From: an uncultured Clostridia bacterium
GTDB lineage: Bacteria; Bacillota; Clostridia; Christensenellales; UBA1242
Direction: 5' to 3'
Assembly (NCBI GenBank): GCA_947384015.1
Contig: CANDFN010000008.1
Coordinates: forward strand, 1-19,302
Length of the DNA: 19,302 bases
A program made the translations under genes and the position numbers. Positions within the stretch are counted from its first letter, which is position 1. Every line of letters starts with the position of its first letter. Below the pieces are notes generated by a model that was given only the letters and a program-made list of their open reading frames with translations, did not search any database and was not told where the DNA came from. Of the stretch, positions 14,290 through 19,302 are shown in pieces.

Positions 14290-14327
14290 ATATTAACAAT
14301 ATCTTTGTCTACCAGTTGGCAGAGCAA
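14263..14327. repeat. Inverted repeat: tRNA-Lys D-arm and an upstream antisense copy
   Basis: 14263-14277 (within the tRNA D-arm) and 14313-14327 are reverse complements in 14 of 15 positions, 35 nt apart. The one mismatch is a G-U pair in the minus-strand RNA, so the precursor could form a 15-bp duplex that competes with the D-arm. Confidence 0.75.
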
Positions 14328-14384
14328 TCTCTTCCATGTCGCAATCATAGATCGCTTCCGGCTTTGGCTACAAATTTGCCAATT

Positions 14385-14429
14385 GCGGTAATTTTGCTTA
14401 ACGCGTCGCCCTAACTGAGCTAACCGCCC
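14385..14429 (-). pseudogene. Degenerate tRNA 5' half / tRNA-like fragment
   Basis: Reading from 14429 on the minus strand: GGGCGGT, TA, GCTC-AGTTA-GGGC, a normal acceptor 5' strand and D-arm. It is followed not by an anticodon arm but by about 20 nt and a partial acceptor complement ACCGC (14385-14389). Anticodon and T arms are missing. It lies in the same transcript as tRNA-Lys. Most likely a deletion remnant of a second tRNA gene. Confidence 0.55.
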
Positions 14430-14606
14430 ACATCTCAACTCTCGTTTTTAAATAGCTTGCATAATTATGCAAACCATTTTTATGCTAGGTTATTCCTCTT
14501 CCCCTTCAAAACCTACGTTATGTGTGGATCTCATAAATGTTTTGGCTAAAATGTTTGTCATCAAATAAGCTAAAATCTACAACAACTTTAACTAATTGAC
14601 CTTTTA
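14430..14606 (-). other. Leader of the tRNA-Lys transcript with palindromes, no ORF
   Basis: No coding frame is supported. Visible structure includes a perfect 16-nt palindrome TTGCATAATTATGCAA (14457-14472) and a hairpin TAGGTT/AACCTA (14510-14515 with 14486-14491) whose 18-nt loop is a purine-rich GAAGGGGAAGAGG on the minus strand. It could be an uncharacterised non-coding RNA or decayed DNA. Confidence 0.4.
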
Positions 14607-14635
14607 ATTATAACAAACTCGTAATTTTATGTCAA
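14607..14635 (-). promoter_or_regulatory. Fully consensus sigma-A promoter for the tRNA-Lys transcript
   Basis: -35 TTGACA (14630-14635), 17-nt spacer, -10 TATAAT (14607-14612), all 12 positions consensus, directed leftwards. The next gene in that direction is tRNA-Lys. Confidence 0.9.
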
Positions 14636-14689
14636 TAGTTTTTAACGTTTCTATTTGCTTAATTTTTCAAAGAATTTGCAAAAAAGATA

Positions 14690-14717
14690 TTGACAAATTT
14701 TAAAATTATGCTATAAT
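14690..14717 (+). promoter_or_regulatory. Fully consensus promoter for the Mn riboswitch operon
   Basis: -35 TTGACA (14690-14695), 16-nt spacer, -10 TATAAT (14712-14717) with TGC before it (extended -10). Start expected near 14724, just before the aptamer. Confidence 0.9.
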
Positions 14718-14725
14718 TATAACAT

Positions 14726-14818
14726 AAAAAGGGAGTAGTTTCGCAAAACTGCGTCTGAAGGGCGTCATCACGACATACTGTCCGCCCCAAGAATGGAATG
14801 CCATTAACAAGACTTTTT
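14726..14818 (+). promoter_or_regulatory. yybP-ykoY manganese riboswitch aptamer
   Basis: The order of conserved elements fits the yybP-ykoY class: P1 5' strand AAAAAG followed by GGAGTAG (L1); P2 hairpin GTAGTTT-CGCA-AAACTGC; GGCGTCATCACGACATACT with GACATAC (the L3 element), enclosed by GGGCG/CGCCC; a hairpin AATGG-AATG-CCATT; then AACAAGA and the P1 3' strand CTTTTT. Characterised members sense Mn2+ at the L1-L3 contact and turn expression on. Here P1 formation would use CTTTTT and block the terminator that follows, also an ON switch. The class is recognised from motif order, not from a covariance search. Confidence 0.85.
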
Positions 14819-14867
14819 AATTAATAGTAATAGTTGGTTACTGTTGGTTGAAAAGTCTTTTTGTTTT
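14809..14867 (+). terminator. Riboswitch expression platform terminator
   Basis: AAGACTTTT (14809-14817) pairs with AAAAGTCTT (14851-14859). The segment between continues the helix with A-U and G-U pairs up to AGTAA/TTACT around a 7-nt loop, about 22 bp in all, then TTTTGTTTT follows. The 5' arm overlaps the aptamer P1 3' strand, so the two folds exclude each other. Confidence 0.88.
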
Positions 14868-14915
14868 AACCTTAAATCAACAACTAACCGACTCTTACTA
14901 TACTTGGAGGAAAAA

Positions 14916-15503
14916 ATGAAAAAAATTAATTATGATCAAAAATACTATGATACACTAGCTAACATTGCTACAGTAGAAGACATCACCCCAGAATCTTATA
15001 AACTTTATAAAAAAGTTAAAAACGCGCGCACAGAATGGAATTTAGATTTTAGATCTGTTTTAGCTATTGTTGGATCAATTATTCTTTTAGGGCTAGCCTC
15101 CATCAGCTTTTCATGTGCAATCTTTGGCAGTTACCTATTAGAACCTATTTTTGGTGGTGTTTGTTGCACACTTATTAGTGGCGTGTATATTGGATTGTCT
15201 GTAAATGGAATTAAAGAAGATATGATACCGAACACCCAAATTAAAGCTCTACGCAGAGCGTTAAAAAAGAGTAAGGACTGGAAACGTATATCTTCACTAA
15301 TGCAAGCCTACGAACAAAAACAACAAAAAGTTGAAGAACAAACTTTTATTGCAGAATTAAAAAAATCTTTAGAAGAAGCCGAAAAGAAGAAAATTAATAT
15401 AGAAGAAAGAAACAAAACCTCTATAAAAAAAGTAAATGAAGAAATTTCTTTAATTAAACGTATGCTTGCCGAAAAAGAAAATACAAACAACAACGGTATA
15501 TAA
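14916..15503 (+). CDS. Unknown two-TM/coiled-coil protein, first gene of the Mn riboswitch operon
   Basis: 195 aa; no family recognised. Visible layout: a soluble N-terminus (1-45) with VEDITPESYKLYKKV, a hydrophobic helix at about 47-70 (VLAIVGSIILLGLASISF), a second at about 74-96 separated by a short turn (a tight hairpin), then ALRRALKKSKDWKRISSLMQAYEQ and a charged coiled coil to about residue 188 rich in Glu and Lys. It is probably an inner membrane hairpin with both ends in the cytoplasm. I chose ATG 14916 because TTGGAGG is 6 nt upstream. An in-frame ATG at 14844 lies inside the terminator hairpin. It is paralogous to the 239-aa protein two genes on. The riboswitch suggests induction by Mn2+; a direct Mn2+ role is inference. 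Confidence 0.85.
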   Translation: MKKINYDQKYYDTLANIATVEDITPESYKLYKKVKNARTEWNLDFRSVLAIVGSIILLGLASISFSCAIFGSYLLEPIFGGVCCTLISGVYIGLSVNGIKEDMIPNTQIKALRRALKKSKDWKRISSLMQAYEQKQQKVEEQTFIAELKKSLEEAEKKKINIEERNKTSIKKVNEEISLIKRMLAEKENTNNNGI

Positions 15504-15529
15504 TAAAAGTTTATAATAAGGAGAAATTT

Positions 15530-15811
15530 ATGAAGGCAATTATAAATTGCAAATTAAAAAATGCACCAGCTAAAGATTCTGTTAATTATAAAAATAACCT
15601 TTTAAATAACAAAAAAGCAATTTCAAAAAAGCAAATAACAATTCCAGCAGAATCTAAACAATCTATGCTAAAACCTGCAAAGATTAATAAAAAGTTTTCT
15701 ATAATTAGAACTAAAATAAAAAATAAGCCTAAAGCAGTATATGAAAGCGCTGGTTTGAGCGATTTGGCTTATTTATTCAAACAAACAATCTGTGCTACAA
15801 ATAATATGTAG
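15530..15811 (+). CDS. Small basic protein of unknown function in the Mn riboswitch operon
   Basis: 93 aa; no family recognised. It is very Lys- and Asn-rich with few acidic residues, has no membrane segment, and ends with a more hydrophobic stretch (GLSDLAYLFKQTICATNNM). It looks largely unstructured. Coding is supported by a good AAGGAG SD 7 nt before the ATG and by its place between two paralogous genes, 26 nt after the first and 34 nt before the next, each with its own SD. A net positive charge could mean binding to membrane surface, nucleic acid or its acidic partners. The lack of recognisable homology keeps confidence moderate. Confidence 0.65.
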   Translation: MKAIINCKLKNAPAKDSVNYKNNLLNNKKAISKKQITIPAESKQSMLKPAKINKKFSIIRTKIKNKPKAVYESAGLSDLAYLFKQTICATNNM

Positions 15812-15845
15812 TATAAACAAATTTAGTTTAGGAATAAGGAGAAAT

Positions 15846-16565
15846 ATGAAAAAGAAAACAACTTGTAAATTAATAGACATAAAAAGTGTAGACCAAATAA
15901 CCTACGAAGACTATCAACTTTATAATAGCTTATTATCAATAGATAAACATCCCATATTAAGTAACTGGGCTTTTGGTTTAATTGCACTACCCTTTTTAAC
16001 AATAACTGTTGCGTCTTGCTTCTTGTTGCCTGCAGCAATAATGGGCTTATTTTTAGGCGGGCTTGTGTCTGGTTTGTTTTTAGGTGGCGGTGTATATTTA
16101 GGTATAAAAGATTTTAACGAAAGTAAAGACCTTATTAAACAATATAAACTATTAAAGAAAAATAAAAAATTAGAATCTTTAGCAACGCTTATGGAAGAAT
16201 ATACTGTCAGTGAACGTTTTAAACAAGAAAAACAAAATCATGCTATTGCATCTTTAAAAGATACACAAGCAAGTATGGAACAAGCAAAATCGGAAGCAAC
16301 TAAAGCTTATGAAACCGCTCAAGAAGAAATAACTGAAGATATAACATTAATTCAAAAATTAATTGCCAAATTGGAATCTGGTGCAACACCTGAAGAGGTT
16401 TTAAATGAAGAAACAAGCCTTGCCCTTGCACACAAACAATATTCATTATCTAGAATGACACAAAATTTAAGATATTATAACGAAGGGCATGCACAAAATT
16501 CTAAAAATGAAGAACCTACGGAAGCGAAAGATAACACTGAAAATATTACAGGAGTTGGTGTTTAA
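15846..16565 (+). CDS. Unknown two-TM/coiled-coil protein, last gene of the Mn riboswitch operon
   Basis: 239 aa, same plan as the 195-aa protein: N-terminal VDQITYEDYQLYNSLL (compare VEDITPESYKLYKKV), two hydrophobic helices at about 42-63 and 66-90 (the second very Gly-rich, GLFLGGLVSGLFLGGGVYLG), then KLLKKNKKLESLATLMEEY (compare ALKKSKDWKRISSLMQAYEQ) and a long coiled coil to about 185, with an acidic, disordered tail. The Gly-rich helix hints at tight packing or oligomerisation. ATG 15846 was chosen because AAGGAG lies 6 nt upstream; an in-frame ATG at 15792 falls inside the previous gene. A terminator follows 40 nt after the stop. No family is recognised; gene duplication with the first operon gene is likely. 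Confidence 0.87.
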   Translation: MKKKTTCKLIDIKSVDQITYEDYQLYNSLLSIDKHPILSNWAFGLIALPFLTITVASCFLLPAAIMGLFLGGLVSGLFLGGGVYLGIKDFNESKDLIKQYKLLKKNKKLESLATLMEEYTVSERFKQEKQNHAIASLKDTQASMEQAKSEATKAYETAQEEITEDITLIQKLIAKLESGATPEEVLNEETSLALAHKQYSLSRMTQNLRYYNEGHAQNSKNEEPTEAKDNTENITGVGV

Positions 16566-16605
16566 TAAACTAAAGTTGTTTGTTCATTTATTAAAACAAT
16601 TAAAC

Positions 16606-16634
16606 AAAAACAAGAGAAACGTTCTCTTGTTTTT
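16606..16634. terminator. Bidirectional terminator between the Mn operon and the MFS gene
   Basis: A 13-bp stem AAAAACAAGAGAA/TTCTCTTGTTTTT with a 3-nt loop (or a few pairs fewer with a larger loop). U tracts occur on both strands, ending the Mn riboswitch operon and the converging transporter gene. Confidence 0.88.
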
Positions 16635-16651
16635 TACTTATTAATTATTAT

Positions 16652-17959
16652 CTATTTTCTGTTTTCCTCTTTTGTTTTTATTGATTGTGTTTCCTCTTGC
16701 GTTAAGGCATTTTCCACAGTTACTTCTTGTTTATTTTTTATAAATTTCTTTTCATAAACCAACAAGAAGATAATAATTCCAGAATAGGATAACACACTTA
16801 TACACAAAATAATTTTAAATAAAATTAAACTTTGAAGAAGCGCCAACAACAGCACCAAACCATGTGTAATTACACGGGTAACGCAAAGTAAAATTTCTAC
16901 AAGTGCTTGATGCTCTGTAATTTCACTATACAAACCAGCTTCTTTTAAAATGCCGTTTCTGTATATATCATAAATAGTTTTAAATATAATTCCAGAAATT
17001 GCTGTGCCCAAATTGAATAATATTAACGCCCAAACGCTTGGCCAAATTGCAAACAGAACAGTGCATACAAATGGCAAAATTGCATTAATAACATAAAGAG
17101 CATTTCGTTTTCCTGCTTTTGACCACTTATTTACTATTAAAATTGTTACCATGGAAACAACAGAGAATACACTAGAAATTGCACCCAAACCAAAGTTAGA
17201 ACCATACTCCATCATAATGCAGATGTTTAGTAAGTTTGTAACAATGGTTGTGCAACCATAAATTAATGCGCCTACATATAAATATTTTATCTTTTTATAA
17301 ACTTCCGGTTGCTCTTTAAGTTTTTTGAAATAACTTTTTAAACTAAACCTACTACCTTCTGGGTGTTTTGCCTTAACCCCAAAAGATAAAGCAATTTGAA
17401 TAGCACAAATAATCAACACATAAATAGACACCTGGCTAAATGTAGAAACATCTATAAGCTTACCCATAATTACAGGGATTATAATAGTTACAACAAGTTG
17501 TCCAATCTGGCTTAGAATTGTGAACCCACGCATAGACTTTCGGCTAACCATTTCGTGCTTAATAGTATTATAACCTGCATAATAAGCAGCATTAGAAATA
17601 CCATTTAAAGCACCAGCCAGAACTAACATTTGAGATAGATTTTTACCAAAGAATATAGAAACTATCACCAAAGCTGTGCGTAGCATTATACCTGCTCTAT
17701 AAGGCCAAACCCTATTAGACTTTTCCACCCAATGAGAAAAAGGTATCATTGCAAGCCCCATGAACAGATATGTTACACCAATAAATACGCACATTTTAAA
17801 GATATAGTCGTTTACGCCATCTACAAAATAATAAATTTGTGCAACTAAAAAGGTGTTTAAAAACAAATTTATAATTTGTATTATTGCATGACAAAAAAAT
17901 AAACACACACTAGAGGAGTTGTCTTTTTTACTTGTATTAATGTTGTATTTGTATGCCAT
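16652..17959 (-). CDS. MFS-like transporter
   Basis: 435 aa with about 12 hydrophobic helices and a central cytoplasmic loop (about 205-225, HPEGSRFSLKSYFKKLKEQPEVYKKIKYLY) dividing two six-helix halves, as in the major facilitator superfamily. After helix 2 the loop HWVEKSNRVWPYRAG takes the place of the usual MFS A-motif, and PYRAGIMLRTALV starts helix 3. The C-terminal tail is charged (VTVENALTQEETQSIKTKEENRK). Substrate is not predictable. AAAGGA precedes the ATG, and a strong promoter lies directly upstream. The protein lacks a good match to a named subfamily, so only the superfamily is claimed. Confidence 0.8.
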   Translation of the reverse strand: MAYKYNINTSKKDNSSSVCLFFCHAIIQIINLFLNTFLVAQIYYFVDGVNDYIFKMCVFIGVTYLFMGLAMIPFSHWVEKSNRVWPYRAGIMLRTALVIVSIFFGKNLSQMLVLAGALNGISNAAYYAGYNTIKHEMVSRKSMRGFTILSQIGQLVVTIIIPVIMGKLIDVSTFSQVSIYVLIICAIQIALSFGVKAKHPEGSRFSLKSYFKKLKEQPEVYKKIKYLYVGALIYGCTTIVTNLLNICIMMEYGSNFGLGAISSVFSVVSMVTILIVNKWSKAGKRNALYVINAILPFVCTVLFAIWPSVWALILFNLGTAISGIIFKTIYDIYRNGILKEAGLYSEITEHQALVEILLCVTRVITHGLVLLLALLQSLILFKIILCISVLSYSGIIIFLLVYEKKFIKNKQEVTVENALTQEETQSIKTKEENRK

Positions 17960-18026
17960 AATTTTCCTTTGTAATAATTTTAACTTAATTTTGAAACCCT
18001 ATTGTAAAGTTAACAAAACATTAAAA

Positions 18027-18055
18027 ATTTTAGCATTTTTAAATTATAGTGTCAA
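18027..18055 (-). promoter_or_regulatory. Strong promoter for the MFS gene
   Basis: -35 TTGACA (18050-18055, perfect), 17-nt spacer, -10 TAAAAT (18027-18032) with TGC before it. The leader is about 60 nt. Confidence 0.8.
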
Positions 18056-18068
18056 ATAATTAGCCTGC

Positions 18069-18257
18069 CTAGTCTAAAAGTTCTTCATAGCTAACAAACA
18101 ATGTGTTTTTTATTAAGGTTAACATGGTTAAAGAAGGCTCGCTATACCCAGCCTCCCAATGACTAATAGTTTTAAAACTAACATTAAGTTTTATTGCTAA
18201 ATCTTTCTGTGTAAGATTTTTCATTAATCTTATATCTTTTAAATTTTTACTAAACAT
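18069..18257 (-). CDS. Small XRE-family HTH repressor
   Basis: 62 aa from ATG 18257: FSKNLKDIRLMKNLTQKDLAIKL-NVSFKTISHWEAGYSEPSL, a complete Cro/C1-type helix-turn-helix (PF01381) with TQKDLA as helix 2 and FKTISHWE as the recognition helix. It is little more than one DNA-binding domain. A longer TTG-started frame to 18296 would run into the operator and has no SD, so I prefer the ATG, though its SD (GAGAA at 9-13 nt) is poor too. It is divergent from the TM2 gene, and the palindrome inside the TM2 promoter is the obvious operator. It may also read on into the MFS gene, since no terminator separates them. Confidence 0.85.
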   Translation of the reverse strand: MFSKNLKDIRLMKNLTQKDLAIKLNVSFKTISHWEAGYSEPSLTMLTLIKNTLFVSYEELLD

Positions 18258-18283
18258 ACAAATATTATTCTCAAAATAAATAC

Positions 18284-18312
18284 TTGACAGTCTCAAATAT
18301 TGAGAGTATAAT
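18284..18312 (+). promoter_or_regulatory. Fully consensus promoter of the TM2 gene
   Basis: -35 TTGACA (18284-18289), 17-nt spacer, -10 TATAAT (18307-18312), all 12 positions consensus. The spacer is almost entirely an operator palindrome. Confidence 0.9.
18291..18305. promoter_or_regulatory. Operator palindrome in the TM2 promoter spacer
   Basis: TCTCAA-ATA-TTGAGA, a perfect 6+3+6 inverted repeat filling the spacer. Another TCTCAA half-site, followed by AATA, lies at 18269-18274, just upstream of the XRE start codon, as expected if the repressor also controls itself. Confidence 0.75.
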
Positions 18313-18337
18313 GTTTATAGTTACAAAGGAGGAAAAT

Positions 18338-18676
18338 ATGGAACAAAATAAAGTAACTATGAATTTAACCCAGTATAAAGAAGTAATACCTAGCAACAAA
18401 ATTATAGTTTTAAAAAATGCACTAACACGTGCAGACGATTCAGCTGAAGAAAATTTGAGTTGCGTAAAAATTAAAAACCCAATAGAAATACTTATATTGT
18501 CAATATTCTTGGGCGGACTTGGTGTTGATAGATTTGCTATTGGTGACATAGGTTTGGGTATATGCAAACTTTTATTTGGATGGCTTACATTTGGTTTGTG
18601 GCCATTAATAGACATCTTTTGTTCTTACAAAAAAGCAAAAGAAAAGAATTTGCAAGAAATCTTATCGGTTTTATAA
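18338..18676 (+). CDS. TM2 domain-containing protein
   Basis: 112 aa. After a soluble N-terminal segment (1-45) comes the TM2 domain: KNPIEILILSIFLGGLGVDRFAIGDIGLGICKLLFGWLTFGLWPLIDIFCSYKKA. It has the conserved GGLGVDRF loop between two helices (about 47-66 and 70-95) and the ID that closes the domain. TM2 proteins are small membrane proteins of mostly unknown role. ATG 18338 is preceded by AAGGAGG at 6 nt; an upstream in-frame start would include the promoter. The gene is divergent from a small XRE repressor with an operator in its promoter, so it is strongly expressed when derepressed. A terminator follows directly. Confidence 0.92.
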   Translation: MEQNKVTMNLTQYKEVIPSNKIIVLKNALTRADDSAEENLSCVKIKNPIEILILSIFLGGLGVDRFAIGDIGLGICKLLFGWLTFGLWPLIDIFCSYKKAKEKNLQEILSVL

Positions 18677-18680
18677 ATTT

Positions 18681-18710
18681 AAAAATGCAATTAATTGCAT
18701 TTTTATTTTT
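18681..18710 (+). terminator. Terminator after the TM2 gene
   Basis: A 10-bp stem AAAAATGCAA/TTGCATTTTT around a TTAA loop, then TATTTTT. It begins 4 nt after the stop. Confidence 0.85.
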
Positions 18711-18748
18711 TTACTTATATTTCGTCAAATTATTACATAAAATACAAT

Positions 18749-19302
18749 ATGAAAAAAACTGTTGTATTTACCGGAGGCGGCACGCTGGGCCATGTTATGC
18801 CTAACTTATATTTAATTAACGATTTAAAAGACAAAGCAAATTGCACTTACATTGGCAGTAGTGGCATTGAAAAGGAAAAAGTTGTTTCTATTTTAAACAA
18901 CAACTTTTATGAAATTCCAGCCGTCAAATTAGTGCGTGGCAAGATATTAACAAATATAAAAATTCCTTTTGTTTTATTTGATGCAATATTAAAAGCTAAA
19001 AAAATTTTAAAAAAGTTAAAACCCGCCGTTGTGTTTAGCAAAGGTGGCTATGTTGCCCTACCCGTATGTATTGCTGCAAAGATGTTAAAAATACCAATAA
19101 TAGCACACGAAAGCGATTACTCTTTTGGGCTTGCAAATAGACTAATTTTATCTGTTTGTAATACTATGTGTGTAAATTTTAAACAATTGGAAAACAAAAA
19201 CAATAAAATAATTTACACCGGTGCAATTTTAGATAAAGCATTTGAAAGCAAACAAAAAAACACTGCTGATTTTAATTTAAAAGCTAACCTTCCAACAATC
19301 TT
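18749..19302 (+). CDS. murG: MurG-like UDP-GlcNAc transferase, N-terminal part (3' end outside window)
   Basis: 184 complete codons are visible before the window edge. VVFTGGGTLGHVMPNLYL is the N-terminal glycine-rich loop that binds the lipid-linked acceptor diphosphate, SKGGYVALPVCIAAKML and IIAHESDYSFGLANRL are the next two MurG signatures, and IIYTGAILDKAF opens the linker to the second domain. The enzyme adds GlcNAc to lipid I, giving lipid II. The usual GGTGGH is GGTLGH here, as in some Clostridia forms. No SD precedes the ATG; a TAAAAT 5 nt upstream might be a -10, making the mRNA leaderless, but no -35 is evident. No other cell-wall gene is in view, and a second murG copy elsewhere cannot be excluded. 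Confidence 0.88.
   Translation, partial: MKKTVVFTGGGTLGHVMPNLYLINDLKDKANCTYIGSSGIEKEKVVSILNNNFYEIPAVKLVRGKILTNIKIPFVLFDAILKAKKILKKLKPAVVFSKGGYVALPVCIAAKMLKIPIIAHESDYSFGLANRLILSVCNTMCVNFKQLENKNNKIIYTGAILDKAFESKQKNTADFNLKANLPTI

Noticed and set aside
14290..14606. T-box, tmRNA or other named RNA in the tRNA-Lys leader
   Set aside because: No T-box AGGGTGGNACCGCG element, no tmRNA ends or tag reading frame, and no 6S or SRP signature were seen; only tRNA-like fragments and unassigned hairpins.
14844..14915. N-terminal extension of the first Mn-operon protein from ATG 14844
   Set aside because: This ATG lies inside the terminator hairpin loop and has no SD, whereas ATG 14916 has GGAGG at the right distance.
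15823..16038. Minus-strand open frame opposite the start of the 239-aa gene, and the similar frame at 15308-15493
   Set aside because: Both are antisense to coiled-coil or TM coding DNA, with low-complexity products and no SD.
18258..18296. TTG start for the XRE repressor giving 75 aa
   Set aside because: The added residues fall outside the HTH domain, overlap the TM2 promoter and operator, and have no SD; the ATG at 18257 gives a complete HTH domain.
18271..18615. Minus-strand open frame opposite the TM2 gene
   Set aside because: Antisense to a gene with a conserved TM2 domain, a consensus promoter and a strong SD; no SD of its own.
1..19302. CRISPR array, rRNA, transposase or integrase
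   Set aside because: No regularly spaced repeats, rRNA segments or recombinase motifs were found on either strand.

Overview
The window looks like a chromosomal segment of a low-GC Gram-positive anaerobe, most likely an uncultured Clostridia lineage. The reasons are the strong A+T bias (Lys, Asn and Ile-rich proteins, poly-A and poly-T intergenic DNA), AGGAG-type ribosome binding sites before most genes, near-consensus sigma-A promoters, an encoded CCA on the tRNA, and family content (DegV, a 2-hydroxyacyl-CoA dehydratase activase with DUF2229, a MATE transporter, a yybP-ykoY riboswitch). I see no rRNA, CRISPR array or insertion sequence. Species cannot be named from the sequence alone.

Region 1 (1-6280, minus strand) is a surface-polysaccharide cluster. 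In transcription order it has an initiating phospho-sugar transferase, a Wzy/WaaL-like polymerase or ligase, a GT4 glycosyltransferase, a second Wzy/WaaL-like protein, a GT-D-fold (DUF1792) glycosyltransferase, and a GT2 glycosyltransferase cut by the window edge. The cluster is split by its own terminators and promoters instead of reading as one simple operon. One of the polymerase/ligase genes appears to have a leaderless mRNA.

Region 2 (6312-8741, minus) holds an orphan 143-aa helical protein with a TTG start, a cytidylate-kinase-like ORF that lacks its P-loop half and overlaps the end of a MATE transporter gene, and a MATE leader with a terminator hairpin between promoter and gene, which suggests attenuation.

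Region 3 (8816-13559) is a tightly coupled four-gene minus-strand operon: DUF2229 protein, HgdB-like dehydratase-type iron-sulfur protein, BadF/HgdC-type ATPase activase, and DegV fatty-acid-binding protein. A divergent TetR regulator sits beyond a perfect TGTTACA palindrome. The physiological substrate is unknown. ogt (O6-alkylguanine repair) converges on tetR and shares a bidirectional terminator with it.

Region 4 (14020-14635, minus) contains a possible 20-residue membrane peptide in the ogt leader and a tRNA-Lys(CTT). A fully consensus promoter lies about 310 nt upstream of the tRNA, and the leader between them carries degenerate tRNA fragments, one of them antisense to the tRNA-Lys D-arm.

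Region 5 (14690-16634, plus) is the most interesting part. A yybP-ykoY (Mn2+) riboswitch with a clear terminator platform controls three genes of no family I recognise: two paralogous two-TM/coiled-coil proteins flanking a small basic protein. Such riboswitches normally control recognised Mn2+ exporters such as MntP, TerC-like proteins or P-type ATPases, so this may be an undescribed manganese-response module.

Region 6 (16652-19302) has an MFS-like transporter, a small XRE repressor divergent from a TM2-domain protein whose promoter holds a perfect operator palindrome in its spacer, and the start of a murG-like gene running off the right edge.
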